Of a DNA stretch of 64,000 bases, positions 1 through 11,500 are shown piece by piece. The stretch's first letter is position 1, and each line of letters starts with the position of its first letter. This DNA is from Monosporascus cannonballus (Eukaryota > Ascomycota > Sordariomycetes > Xylariales). Under the pieces are notes generated by a model, which made no database searches, was not told the DNA's origin, and worked only from the letters and a program-made list of their open reading frames with translations. The translations under genes were made by a program, and so were the position numbers. The stretch lies in contig QJNS01000058.1 of assembly GCA_004154925.1 (NCBI GenBank), positions 291,411 to 355,410 of the forward strand, written 5' to 3'.

Positions 1-725
1 CGTAAATAATTGGCGATATAATATTTAAAAATTACGTAGTAATTCTTTCGAATATCGCTTACTTTTTTCCCTTTTATTAAACTTTTATAATAAAATTATT
101 TATTGTATTTATTTTAATTCGAACCTAAAATTATTAATATAATAAAATTAAAAAATTATCTGTTATAAGTAATATTTTAAATCCGTTACTTATTAACGAT
201 AGCCAAAATAAATTTAACCAAAATTTCAATAATTTAATTATTAATTTTTTCCCGTTATTTAAATTTATAAAATATTTATTTATTTAACGTATAATGCAAA
301 ATAAAATAATATTATTAATTAACTTTATTTCCAAATTTGCTCAAAAAGCATTATATAAACCGATAAAATTATAACTAAAGGTATTTATAAGTAAGGTTCG
401 GCATTATAAATAAAAGCCTAATAATAAATATGTTATTCGGATTATTTCATAATTATTTCATTATTAATATTTTTTATTAAATATATTTTACGAAATTCGA
501 AAATATCAAAAAAATATTTACTTAATTGTCGGGATAATTATTACAGTCTTAAATGGCACCTTATAGATATACAGGGCAAAATAATGCGGTCAGGGCTCAA
601 CCTGACAACGTTCCACTTTTAAGTGGTGTAATGGCTAGACTCTTGTTCTTCTGTGCCGTAACACTTAATATCCTTAGCGTATCCAAAAATAGTTAAAATA
701 AGTCGAATATTAGAGTGAAACTTAG
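1..725. other. AT-rich, RIP-like repeat debris
   Basis: No open reading frame of note and no recognisable domain. The stretch is dominated by TA-rich sequence with CpG retained. A short patch near 540-670 has more ordinary composition and is probably a fragment of an older insertion that I cannot place. Confidence 0.6.
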
Positions 726-915
726 GTAATAGGATTATTACGATTATTACGAAATTTACGAAAGTTAAGATTATTAGCATTTTTACGAAATCTACGAAAA
801 CAGGATTATTAGAATTATTGCGAGATTTACGAAGGTTAAATATATTAGAATTATTACGAAATTTTCAAAAACCAAAATTATTAGGATTATTACGAAATGC
901 TGATAATCTAGCGAA
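726..915. repeat. Degenerate tandem repeat, ~36-bp unit, about five copies
   Basis: Successive units share the pattern ATTATTAGGATTATTACGAA followed by a TTTACGAAA-like segment (for example near 729, 768, 803, 840 and 875). Copies differ by scattered substitutions. Function unknown; it lies immediately before palindromic element Q1. Confidence 0.6.
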
Positions 916-934
916 AACCAAACAATAGTTATTT

Positions 935-1051
935 GTGATGATATGCACAGCTAGTCCTTATAAACTGCATTAGGGTGTCCAAACCCCAAATGAGGTTTGG
1001 AATTGCTGACCTTTTGGTATTATAGCTAGCGTTGCACCCTCGTTATCTTAT
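935..1051 (-). mobile_element. Short palindromic element Q, copy 1 (MITE-like)
   Basis: About 117 bp, beginning GTGATGATATG and ending CTCGTTATCTTAT. It aligns end to end with the reverse complement of the 118-bp copy at 44191-44308 and in part with 46057-46153. In the other copies the centre is a perfect palindrome containing CAAACCCCAATTGGGG; here the right arm is altered (CAAATGAGG). No coding capacity and no clear target duplication here. Probably a non-autonomous DNA transposon of unassigned family. Confidence 0.7.
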
Positions 1052-1059
1052 ATCATTAA

Positions 1060-1265
1060 ATATATAAATATACTTATGATTATAATTTGAATAATACCAA
1101 TTTACAACATTTATTAAAATTTAAAATTTCGTTACCCAAAATATACTTAATATTTCGAAACGTAATAATTTATTACATATATTGCTTAAATTCCTATAAT
1201 ATTTCTGCTAACATAAACATGTCGGGCTTAGGTTTAATAATTAGTTAAACCGCTTAGACGTTATA
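1060..1265 (+). mobile_element. Truncated gypsy LTR (3' part)
   Basis: Contains the LTR segment with 'ctaacataaac..gtcg..cttaggtttaat' followed by 'aaccgcttagacgttata', the 3' end shared by the gypsy LTRs in this window. The U3 half and the rest of the element are missing upstream, where element Q1 abuts. Many C-to-T and G-to-A differences from the less mutated LTRs are consistent with RIP. Confidence 0.65.
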
Positions 1266-1860
1266 CGTTATAATTAGTCGAAAATAATCAAATTAATTAC
1301 GTTTAATTACAACTTAATCACGGGGCTTATTTTTTTAAATGTTAAAATCCCCATTGCTTTTAACCTAACCGTATCTCGTAACTCTGGTATATTTTGTTAT
1401 AAAATTTATTTTTGCGTATAACAATTTCTTAAAATATTTATATAGTGTGACATAAAAAATACACTTCAAAAAGGCAGATATAAAAGAAAAAATAAAGATA
1501 ATACTGATCAGTAAATTCGCAATTTGGAAATCAAATAATTAACTGTTTATGCTTGCTTTTTTTAATATCTCGAAGCGAAGCCTCTCTTTTTAATATATAA
1601 CTAAACTAGACATTTATTAATTAATGGATAGGTCTCCGAATACGAGTCTCAGTTTAAATTTCAAGATTAATGCTATATTGAAGTTATTATCTTCGTAGAA
1701 CAGACCATGATATATTAGAACGTATATACTCTAAATAACCGTTAGTAAAAAAATTGTTCAATTACTAATTTCTTATTTTGATTTAATAATTACAGAATAA
1801 ATACGAGCAACTTTTTGAACATTATGAAAAGGTACGAAAAGAGACTGAAGAATTTTCCTA
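1266..1860. other. AT-rich intergenic sequence, nothing recognised
   Basis: No ORF, domain or repeat boundary seen. Composition changes abruptly to ordinary GC content near 1860, at the downstream edge of the P450 gene island. Confidence 0.5.
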
Positions 1861-2095
1861 GCTTTCGCCACCTCGAATAGAGATAGGTCCACTTTCCCTG
1901 GAGGGAACCTCCGGATCCCTGGAAGCAGGATTCGGACGCTGCCTCTAAGAGGGTTGTGGCAGGGTCGGCGCTGAATCTGGGATGATGCCCAACGCAACGG
2001 CTGTCTAGCTTCAAAATTTTGTGTTCTAGATCATACCAGCGTCGGGTTGACTCCCTTGTGTTAAATAAGTGAAGGTGGTGCAGCGTTCATCCCCC

Positions 2096-3715
2096 TTAGA
2101 ACGTCACAGGAAGGTCAACAACTCCAACATCAGCATCCAGCGGAGTGAAATGGATGTTTTCGAAAGGCACGGCAACCTTGAGCTCCGGTAACTTCTGGAA
2201 CAGTGTCGCTTTGAAAGACGTGTCAGTTATGACACACTGGCGGTGCAGTAGACTGATAGATTGTAGTGGACTCACCGAATACTGTTGAGAGCTCGGCCTT
2301 CGCAAGATGCTCGCCAATGCATCTATGGTCGCCGAAGCCGAAGCCAAGGGGTTCCTCGTCCGGCCACTTTCGGTTCATGTTGAACTCGTCCGGGTCGTCG
2401 AAGATGTCTTCGTCCCTATTGGCGGACTGGTTGGACGCGATAATGCCCTCGTTTGCTTTGATGAGCTGCGGGGAGAACTGATGTTAGCATTCAATTCGTC
2501 ATTTCAAAGGATTGGCGGTGTTTGGCAACGCACCTTGCCGCCAATCTCGACGTCAACCTTGGCCGCTCTCTTCATAGCCAGTGCAGACGCCGTGTGGTAG
2601 CGAGAGAGCTCCTTGACAAAGGCGGGAGCGAGAGACGGATTGGTCTTGAGCTGGGCCAGCTGGTCAGGGTGTTGGAACAGTGTCACGACTCCCTGGAAAG
2701 CGTCAGAGGATCATGCCACACAAGAAATTGAGGCGACAGCCGTACTAGAGCGATCATGTTGACAACGGTGGCATTGCCTGCAACTAGGAGGAGGAAGGCA
2801 ATTTGCACGGCATCAGGCTTGTCAAGATGCCCAGGCCTCACCTGCTCGGTGACAAGTGCGCTGATGATGTCGTCTTTGGGGTCATCCAACCGCTTGTCTA
2901 CAAGACCGGCGAGGTAACTTAGCAGCTCCCTACACGCATTTTAGTAACAGTTCTCACGGACAGATGGGGCGGACGGACTGGTTGGCCGAGGATGCCTCTC
3001 GCGCCGTGGAACTTCCACTCGTTCGGATGGCGTTCTGGCGGGTGAGGTACTCAAGGTCATTGAAGGGAACTCCCAGGAGAGTATAGATGAGCTTGATGAA
3101 GCTGTTAGTCGTGATAGCCCGGGCCTCGTGATGACCATTGCACGTACGTAAGATGGCACTGGAAGGGCGAACTCCTTGACGAGGTCGACTGGCCCGTTTG
3201 CACATCCCTTCTTCTTCAATGCGTCGAGGAGGTCATCAACGGTCTTCTGGATATATGGCTGCAGCTTCTTCACGTGGTCGGGAGTGAAAAATGGCTCCAC
3301 CATACTCCTGTGGGGGAGTTAGTCGTTGGTCCATCGGATCTCAGCCCCCTAAGCTTACCTCTGGTGCATGTGATCCGGGGGATCCATGTCGACAAACGTA
3401 GGCCTGGCCTTCGCAGCCTGCTTGCCGCCGGCACTCAGCTCCGGGAATCCCGGATGAGTGCGGACCTGTTTGGCCAATGATCAGTGGTGATGGCGGAGGC
3501 ACTAGATGGAGGATGTGGTTGAGCTGTACCTTGGAGAATCTTTCATCGGTTGCAACAAAGACGACATCCTTGTACTTGGTCACAAGCCAAGCCAGACTGC
3601 CATCAAATAGTTTCACTTGGGAGACCGGGTCGGTGGCTCGGAGACGAGCAAACTCGGCTGGCGGCTCCATGCCGGAGGCCCGCTGGAATGGGAAGCTTGG
3701 AGCATCTGCGGTCAT
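2096..3715 (-). CDS. CYP55A: Cytochrome P450 nitric oxide reductase (P450nor, CYP55A), eight exons
   Basis: Reduces two NO to N2O using NADH directly, without a separate reductase; the terminal step of fungal denitrification. Exons (minus strand): 3715-3530, 3465-3359, 3307-3148, 3091-2979, 2929-2746, 2692-2534, 2465-2276, 2208-2096. All seven introns (49-68 nt) are GT-AG. The joined CDS is 1212 nt, 403 codons plus stop, the usual P450nor length. Visible landmarks: N-terminal [10 protein letters not shown]-helix LLLVAGNAT, ExxR motif as ELSRYH, and heme-binding [14 protein letters not shown] with the ligand Cys at residue 352, as in characterised P450nor. A TAA lies in frame 11 codons upstream of the chosen ATG, so no mitochondrial presequence is encoded without splicing; the product is probably the cytosolic form. 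No RIP damage, unlike everything around it. Family assignment is by recognition of the sequence; expression is not shown. Confidence 0.95.
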
Positions 3716-3827
3716 CGAGATAGCTGTGGCACTGATATACCGTTATGGGCATGCGAAGCCGTGCTTTGGTGGAGGAAAGAGTGACTGAAACAGGTCGCTT
3801 GTTCTGCTTGTTGCACGGTGCCGGTGG

Positions 3828-3837
3828 TATATATATA
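3828..3837 (-). promoter_or_regulatory. TATA-like box upstream of the P450nor gene
   Basis: Minus strand reads CTATATATATACC, about 113-122 bp upstream of the ATG at 3715, in sequence of ordinary composition. A plausible core promoter element. I could not identify nitrate- or oxygen-response sites with confidence. Confidence 0.45.
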
Positions 3838-3887
3838 GTGACGGGGGTGGGTTGACGGTTCTCGGCAGCGGTGGTATTAAACATCAT

Positions 3888-4560
3888 ACACTCGTCAACC
3901 TGGTATCATATGTCACGTGCAAACCAACCATCACCTACCAGGATTCTAGGAGGCCGGCGGGCACCGCAGGGTGGGGTCGCCGGTGTTGCGCAAGGGCGAC
4001 CGGTCGTGTTTGCAATGGTCAGAGTCGAATGTTTTCTGGCGTTGCACTGTCACATGTCAGATGAGTAATGGTTTGTTCTCATTCGCCAATCTCTTTGTGG
4101 CTGGCTCTTGGATCTGTCTCTTCTCCGTGGAGAAGCCTCAGCCGCCGTAAAAACGAATAATGGTCTTGTTTTAAAAACATTCCACTAGCCAGAGGACGCC
4201 TAAGGGTGCTCCTGGGCCGCTCATCCTCATTACCAACCGTCTAGGGGTAGGCACCCTACCATTTGGTATATGATATTCTTCCGCATTCTGCCAAAATGAG
4301 AGTTTCTGCGAACAAATAGCCCCATTATGAGATCATCGGTCATCATGCATACGAGATTTGCTGCCGTGTTAGGCGCCTTACCGCCCTCTAAGGCGCCGGT
4401 CTACTGTCGGTTCGATGAAGTCCTCGATTGTACCTTGCTCACTCCTCGTCCGTGGCCACGCTCTTCTTGCGGGTATGAAGACGGGGAAGATCCTAACTGA
4501 TACTTATATGAGGGTAATATGGTGTATGAAGCTATTCTACATGGGGTTCCTGGTATTTAG
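3888..4560. other. Normal-composition intergenic region upstream of CYP55A
   Basis: GC content is like the gene rather than the AT-rich flanks. The ORFs seen are short and without recognisable motifs. Probably the promoter region of CYP55A and beyond; no second gene can be supported. Confidence 0.5.
4372..4397. repeat. Perfect 9-bp inverted repeat (hairpin)
   Basis: GGCGCCTTA at 4372-4380 pairs with TAAGGCGCC at 4389-4397 across an 8-nt loop. It lies in the intergenic island, about 650 bp upstream of the CYP55A start codon. It could be a terminator, a protein-binding site or chance. Confidence 0.45.
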
Positions 4561-4856
4561 GTGCAGTTCGTAAACTGTCAACATGGCTGGCTGATAAACA
4601 TTCTTGATCGCAATAGTACAAAGGTCCGAAGTTTCGACGAATCAAAACAAGTTAGGCGCCGACTCATAAACCATTTAATATCGATTTTGTTGTTGAAAAT
4701 ATATGTCCGTATGTTTCATAAATTTAAAACAAATAATCAATAAGTATACCGCGGAAGCATAAAAACAGTATTTACCGGCAATGTGAGAGATATCTTGAGT
4801 ACAAGCCCAAGAAATACATTGTCGGAAAAACCCAAGTATTTTAGAATTAGCTGCCT

Positions 4857-5174
4857 TTGCTAAAAGTTCCCGAACTGCCCCTTAGGGTGTGTTCGATGGA
4901 TCTCAGCGGCCGCGAAGCTTGTAGCTTTTCGCCACTCGCTCCCCATTCGCTCCCATATAAGCATGACGCCTTTCCCTATCAGGAAGTGATTATCGTAAGA
5001 CTTCATAAGCAACGGCCGCGAAGATTTTTTAATTTACCCTTGGCATTTAGGCCTAGACCGGCTAGCTTATCGCGGCCGCTGAAGAAGCGACCGCGACGGG
5101 AAGCTGCCGTTACGGCCATTGAAGCAGCGGCCACTTATATTGATTTTGCCCTTTATGACCTCATAAGTCGTTAG
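4857..5174 (+). other. 105-codon ORF with NotI-like palindromes, uncertain
   Basis: Open frame through GC-richer sequence containing two GCGGCCGC palindromes. The predicted protein is basic and Pro/Arg-rich and matches no family I know. Its end (EAAVTAIEAAATYIDF) faintly recalls the C-terminus of the antisense proteins on the gypsy elements (AAVTVITLAQAAADWPDI in Gyp-2), so it may be a remnant of one. Not supported as a host gene. Confidence 0.2.
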
Positions 5175-5177
5175 TCT

Positions 5178-5262
5178 CATGAGAACTATTGTCGAACATC
5201 ATAGAACTATTGTCGAATATCATAAAATTATTACCAAACCTTATAAAACTGTTGTCGAACGT
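5178..5262. repeat. Four tandem copies of a ~21-bp unit
   Basis: Units of the form CATAGAACTATTGTCGAAYAT start at 5178, 5200, 5221 and 5242. The last two have diverged, mostly by transitions. The repeat marks the boundary between the GC island and the AT-rich flank. Confidence 0.7.
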
Positions 5263-5779
5263 CGATGCCCGATAACTGTTATACAGTTCGAGAACGTAGA
5301 TATTATAGCTATTATATGCCAGTTTTGGCTAACGATAACTAGGGCAGTTATATAGGCTTTCGACCTTGTTGTTAACGAAAAAAAATAGCCGCAAAGTTAT
5401 CGTGGTATTAAATTTAACGGGTTATTGGAAAGTTATTAATTAATAAAGCTTTCCGGAAAGGATATCGTTAATTACCATATTTTTAACGTTAGCGATTTCG
5501 AATTTTTTGTTATTTTTCGAATAAAGAAAATTATTTTTTTAACTTTTAAATAATAGATAAAAGATAATACATATTTTCAAGATGCAACGAATATATCCAT
5601 TCGCCAGAAATTGATAATTTTTATCTAGATATACGTTTTTAACGAACTTTAACGTAACGCTAAATTCGTTTAAAATTATTCTATTAATATAATATGTAAT
5701 ATTTTTTATTAGGTATTTAACATCTATTAAATATTATATGCTAATTTCGTCCGTCCGGTATATTTTTCGAAATAATTAA

Positions 5780-6340
5780 TAAAGTCCGAAAGGATTATTA
5801 CCGGTAACTTTATTTTAAGGATTATATCGGGGCTATTAATAATACGTTAATTTACGCCTAAATACCGGCTAGCTAGGCAAAGGTATGGCGTTACGGTAAG
5901 GATTTCCACGCATAAAACGTATTAATAATGGTAAACTAAAATATAACTTTTACGTATATATATATCCGCTGTAAAAAATCAATAAACGATAAAACAGTAC
6001 TTAAATTCGTTACGATAGATGATTTTAATATACCTTACGAAAAATATCTGTTAACAAATTCGGGATATACCTTTGGAAAAGAAATAATTACGCCATATTT
6101 AAACGTAAAATATTATTTAAAGAAATGGGCTGCCGTTAATTAACGCTCTTAAAATTATCAAAAACTATATAATTTAAAGTATAATTCGTTTAACGTAATA
6201 ACGGAACGAATATTCGGTATCTTAAAAACCGGTGAAAAATGATAAAAATAAACGCGGCCGAATACGTCATAAATAATTAGGTACTTTTTATATATACGTT
6301 AATAACGATTTACAATTTCGCAAATTAACTTAAAGCCATA
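5780..6340 (+). pseudogene. PIF/Harbinger-like (DDE_Tnp_4) transposase, RIP-damaged
   Basis: Plus-strand translation, with stops, shows landmarks of PIF/Harbinger nucleases in order: DYIGAINNTLIYA near 5820 (the family's Asp-Gly here Asn-Asn, explicable by G-to-A change), then VLIMVN, then TFTYIY, then a segment ending NSGYTFGKEIITPYL near 6060, KKWAAVN near 6125 and TERIFGILK near 6210. This order matches the catalytic core. The host element's ends were not found, and the N-terminal helix-turn-helix part is not clear. Stops are mostly TAA/TAG at former Gln/Trp codons. Confidence 0.7.
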
Positions 6341-7531
6341 TTTGATAATTAAAAAAATAATAATAGGATAAATAGCTATGAAATTACTCGAATCCTTAAA
6401 TTCGTTACCTATTTTAACGTATTACTTTCGTAACGGAATAAAGAAAGTATGTTATTTGCAGGTTTTTCGAACGATAAATTAAGTTTAACAATAAATATTT
6501 TTAAGGATTGTATAATAATAACAATATGGATTAATTATTATGCGTAATAAAGAAAATTTATATAAAAATGGTTAAAAAAGTAATTATAGCAAAAGAATTA
6601 TTAGCAATTTTAATAATATGGAAACGTATATATAGGTTATAATCCAAATAATAAATTAAAAACATTAAAATTATATATATAAATTTAATAAATTTTTACC
6701 GAAAATAATAATATTTTAAAATATTTTAAAGCAATAGTTATAGATTTTTCGAAATTAACTATATAAAGTTTTTTTATACTTCTACCTATATATATTAACA
6801 GTTTAGTTAATTTATATTAACTTAAATATGAACGCGTTATAATAATCTTTTACATTTTCTATATTATTTTTTATTTAAAGTAATACTTAATAATTAAGAA
6901 GGTTTTTCCCGAAATGTTTTTTTAATTTTATTTTATCAGCCGACGTAAAGCTATTTAAATTTAATTAATCGATTATTTTTATTATTTTCTTAAATTCCGT
7001 AAATATCTTTAGGTTTTCGATAAACTTCGTTAACGTTTAAGAGATAATTTTAAACGAATTAATTACGTTCAAAAAGCCCTTATTATTGTCTTTTTTTCGT
7101 TTTCGAAAAAGATTCGAAAAAACGCCGTAACGATTTTAAAATGCTTAGGATATTTGGGATATTTAGGAAAACTTTTAGGTAACCCGATTTTAAGTAAGTT
7201 AAATCGTAACCCGAAATATTACAAAGTTTTTGAATACTTTAAAATTACTAGTTCTTTTTAGGTTTCGCTTATTATCATTATTTCGAATAATCCTTTTGCT
7301 TTTAACGCATAATAACTTCCGGAAGGTTACCGCGAATTTAGTTTGTTATTACCTTTAAGCTTAAGTTATTTTTTTTATAGCCGTACAGGGCCCAAATACG
7401 CTTTCATACTTTTTCCATAACGAATATTTTGTTAATTCGATTTATTTCGTCTTAGGGTTCTATAAATATTACTGTTTTCAAAAATTATCGTTAACGTGGA
7501 AAGTTTTTATAGCTTTACTAAAATAAAATCT
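6341..7531. other. AT-rich, RIP-like sequence next to the Harbinger remnant
   Basis: No intact ORF. Minus-strand translation around 6950-7500 has long basic stretches interrupted by stops and may be the second (Myb/SANT-type) gene that PIF/Harbinger elements carry, but I could not recognise the domain. Confidence 0.35.
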
Positions 7532-7926
7532 TGTGACGGCTAGGCGGTTTAACCAACTATTAAACCTTAAGTTAACGGGTTTATGTTGGCAGGAGTATCG
7601 TAGGAATCTAAGTAATAGATATAGTAACGTGTTACGTTTCGTAATACTAAGGGTGCCTTGGGTAACGAATTATTATTATAAGTTAAAGCTATTTAAACTA
7701 TGGAATTAATATGCGTATATATCTTTATCTTGGCTTAAGGTATTTAAGCGGCTTAAACTCTTAAGCCCGTTAAGCCCTTTGAGCTTTCCCGTTGGCTCAA
7801 GGGGCTTAAGGTATTTGGCGCCTTAAGACCTTTAAGCCAGTTACGTAACGTTTTGGCTTAGGTCGGAGTTAACCTTTTCGTAATCCCGACCGTTTGAAAA
7901 AAAGTTAAAACCGTTAGGTCATAATA
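7532..7926 (-). repeat. Gyp-1 3' LTR
   Basis: 395 bp. On the plus strand it starts TGTGACGGCTAGGCGG and ends GGTCATAATA. The sense orientation is inferred from the internal RT and RNase H frames. Less mutated than the internal region. Confidence 0.9.
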
Positions 7927-7945
7927 CGATTTCCCCTTTTCCAGG
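7927..7945 (-). other. Gyp-1 polypurine tract
   Basis: Minus strand reads GGAAAAGGGGAAATCGTA directly before the 3' LTR. Equivalent GGAAAGGGGGAGATCG and GGAAAAGAAAAGATCG tracts precede the 3' LTRs of Gyp-2 and Gyp-6. Confidence 0.75.
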
Positions 7946-8577
7946 ATTTTTGTCCTTAAAGATCAAATTATTTGTTTGTTAATTTTGGTAAGTAACCTTT
8001 TTTTTATATGCTTATTATATTAGGCCGAATTAAAAAATCTCGTTCCCGTAAATATATTAACGCTTTAATTTTTTCACAACGTATTAAACGTTTTGGTTTT
8101 AAAATATCTTTTTGTTTCCGTTATAAAAAGGAAAATGCGAAATGTAAAATGGCTCGAAGGTTTTTAAAATGTACGTAGTATATTTATTATGGGGATTCTT
8201 ATAACGTTTTTGGTTTTTCGGAAATCGAATATCAAAAACTTTTTGACGAGGAGAACCGTTTAGAACGTAAAAAGAAATAAGTTCGTAAAATGTTACGCGT
8301 TACCGTTAATAAGTTGGATCGTTTGCAAAAATAAAGGCGGTTATTTCGTTACCGTGGTATGGAAATATTTCGTTACGGTATTTAAGGTGCGGAGGCCATA
8401 AAGAAATTTAAGCGTTTTAAAAAAGAATAAAAATAATTAAAAGCTGCCATTACGGTTATTACGTTAATACAGGCCGCGGCCGATTAGTCCGATATCCTAG
8501 ATATTAATTGGTTAATTTTTGATTAGGACGCGTCCGTCGTTATTGGTAAAAGTTTTTTAATAGGCGCTAGGCGCTAA
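7940..8577 (+). pseudogene. Antisense Zn2Cys6-like gene of Gyp-1
   Basis: Runs against gag-pol at the element's 3' end and ends at paired TAA stops (8575-8580), converging on the pol terminus. An intron-like GTAAGT...TATTAG (7988-8023, 36 nt) would join ...NF to GRIKKSRSRKYINALIFSQR. Residues encoded at 8113-8202 have spacing C-x2-C-x6-C-x8-C-x2-C-x6-C; the six positions are Cys, Tyr, Cys, Cys, Tyr, Tyr. The C-terminus contains AAITVITLIQAAAD, shared with the other copies. Two or more internal stops fit RIP. Role unknown; the spacing is that of Gal4-type DNA-binding clusters. Confidence 0.7.
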
Positions 8578-8599
8578 TAAAGTTTTTGGCAAATTTTTA

Positions 8600-11500
8600 A
8601 GTATTTTCGGAATCCGGGTCCTTTTTTTATTTAATTAAATATTAAGTAAATCCGTTTTGTTTTCGTATATCGAATATTATCTTTATTTCGGATACTTATT
8701 TATTTTTTACTTTTATATTATTTTGTACCGTGTGTAGTTTAATTATATCCGTTATTAATTTAAATAAGGAAATATAAAAAATTAAATAAAGTTTAATTTT
8801 CGGTAAAAATTCCAATTAATAATTATTTTCTGAGATTTTCTTGGCGATTTTATATGGACCGATATATTTAAAATCGAGTTTTTTGTAGCAAAAAAAATTT
8901 TTTTTTCGAAAATTAATTTTTTTAATTGTTTTTAATTATAATATTTATTTATTTGATTTCGTACGAATTTTAATTTTATTTTTATTTTTTCGTATAATTA
9001 TCTTAATTATTTTAACGTAAGGATTATTTTAATATTAATTAGATTATTATTGCATATTTTTTTATAAATTTTTGAAATAAAATTAAAATTTACGTTTGCA
9101 AATATTATTTTGATATTTTCGTAATAGTTAATATTATAAGTTAACTATATAATCGGTAATTTTTTGACTTAGTTATTTTGTTTATAATTAATATAATATT
9201 ATAAGTAAATTTTGAAAATTTAATTTATTTATTTTCTTTATTTATTTATTTAAAGTTGAAATGTGTTAGAAAATTTATGATTTAAGCCGATTTGTACTAT
9301 AAGCCCTTATTAAAATATAAATACGAATATCGATTTTTTATTTAATACGATTTTTATTAATAATTCGTATATATTAAAAATATATTTAAAGAAAATATAT
9401 GCCAGTTATTTGGCGTTTATGTCCTCGTAATATGGTAAAAAATAAGAAAATTTCGTAAATCGATCGACGATTACGAAAATATTATCGTAATGTATTTTTA
9501 TAATTAAACTTTTTAATATAGGAAGTTTAGTAATAAAATTGAATATAATTAAGTATTATAATCGTTTTATAATTAGTAATGCTTATAATTTTTCGTATAA
9601 CTTATATTATCGAGTTTTTACTTTAACGCAAATATCGTATTGCCGTATAATTTTTTATACCGTTAATGTTATTTTAAGAAAAGAATATATGCGTTAAAAT
9701 CGTTTTAGAATTTTGTGGATTTCTAGTTATCCGTATAATTAATGTTTGTATATTTTTTGTATTAAATCTTTTTAATATTTTTCCGCAATTTATATTTTAT
9801 TTTGTTTTTAATTTTTTTGAAAATTATTATTATATTGCTGAATTCTTTAATATATATTAAAAGGTACTGCCCAAATCGTCGTAATTTGGCATAAGCGTAA
9901 ATATTTTTTTATAATAATATCAAAAATTATATGGTTAATTTTAACTAATTTCTTTTCGAGGTTCGGTCGTTTATTTAAAGTATTTACTTTACCGTTTTCT
10001 GATTTTTTTTATTAATAATAACGAAATCGAAGTTCGCCAAGTTTTCCGCGTAACAAAAATATCGTCCTATAAGTTTTTTGGTTTTAATAAATCGGGTAAA
10101 ATTTTGATAATCCGTATAAACCTTAATTTGGTATAAATTTTCCTTTAGGAAATATCTAAATTTCCGAAATGACATAATAATAATTATAAATTCCTTATTT
10201 AAAATGCCGTAATTAAATTCGTTTTTTTTTAATTTATACGAAAAAAATTTAATAAGGTATAATTTACTTTAATTATTTTATTATTTAATTATTACGTTTA
10301 ACGCATAATCCGAAATATCGGTTTTTAATTAACGGGGTAATTTAAATCGTACATAATTAATATTCGCTCGTTAATAATTATATTTTTAATATCCTAAAAT
10401 ATTTTTTCCGTATTTGGCATTTATTTAAATTCCTTTTTTTTATAAAAGTTATTCAGGATATAATTATTTTGCTAAAACTTCGAATAAATTTCCTATAATA
10501 ATTGGCGAATCCAAAAAATACCCGTACCTTTTTGATTATCGTTAATATTTGTTATTTTGTAATTATAACGAATTTTTTAAGGTTTATTTTAATATATTCT
10601 GAAATAATAATATATCTTAAATATTTTATTTTTTTATATATGGAATTAACATTTCTTTAAGTTAATAAGTAATTTTGCGTTTTATAAAACTTAAAAAATT
10701 TTATAAACGTATTTTGCGTATATTTTTTTTATCTTTAAGAAAATAAAAATATTATCAAAATAGCAAACGACGAAAATATCGAAATATTTTCGTAATACGT
10801 AATTAATTATTCGTTAAAAAGTTGCTGGTACATTTATAAATCTTATTAATATAACCAAATATTTAAATAATTTGTATTTTGTCTTAAAAGCTATTTTTTA
10901 TTTATATCCTTTTTAATTTTAATAAAGTTATATCCATTTTTAAAGTTAAATATTATAAATTATGTAATTCCATAAAGTTAATTTTTTATTTCCGTAATTA
11001 AGGGTAATAATATTTAATATTTAATAATAATATCGTTTAAATATTAATAATTAACCACAAGTTATAATTTCCCATTTTTCTTAGGTACGAAGAATACAAG
11101 GTATTTTGCCGGTAATTTCGAAAGTCGAATTTATTTTTTTTATAACCAATTTTCCAGGTATTCTTTAAGAATACGTCATTCGTTTCCATTAAGATTATAA
11201 ATAAGGTAAAACTTTGTTAAAAATCCTTTTTTAAAAATTATTTCATAATTCTATTTTTTATATTCTGGTAATTTCGTATCGAGCTTCTTTTTAAAAAACT
11301 ATTTATATCTATGGTATTATAATAACATATTAATTAAATTTTCTAATTCCTTAAGTTATTACTTTTATTATTTGAAATTATTATTTAATTACTTTAATTT
11401 CGTTTTAATAATAATAACGATATGTTATATTTTTTTAATACTTGTTTTTTTTATATTTTGTTCCCTTGGGTAATAAGGTATTTATCGTATCCTTATGCCT

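Noticed and set aside
2266..2731. Plus-strand ORFs of 69-97 codons opposite the P450 gene
   Set aside because: They are antisense shadows of CYP55A exons, with no recognisable domain.
3603..3887. Minus-strand 94-codon ORF overlapping the CYP55A start, a possible mitochondrial presequence
   Set aside because: It is in another frame from the P450, and the P450 frame has a stop 11 codons upstream of its ATG. An upstream spliced exon cannot be excluded but is not shown.
4561..4743. 60-codon plus-strand ORF
   Set aside because: No motif, no promoter signal and AT-rich 3' half. Nothing separates it from a chance frame.
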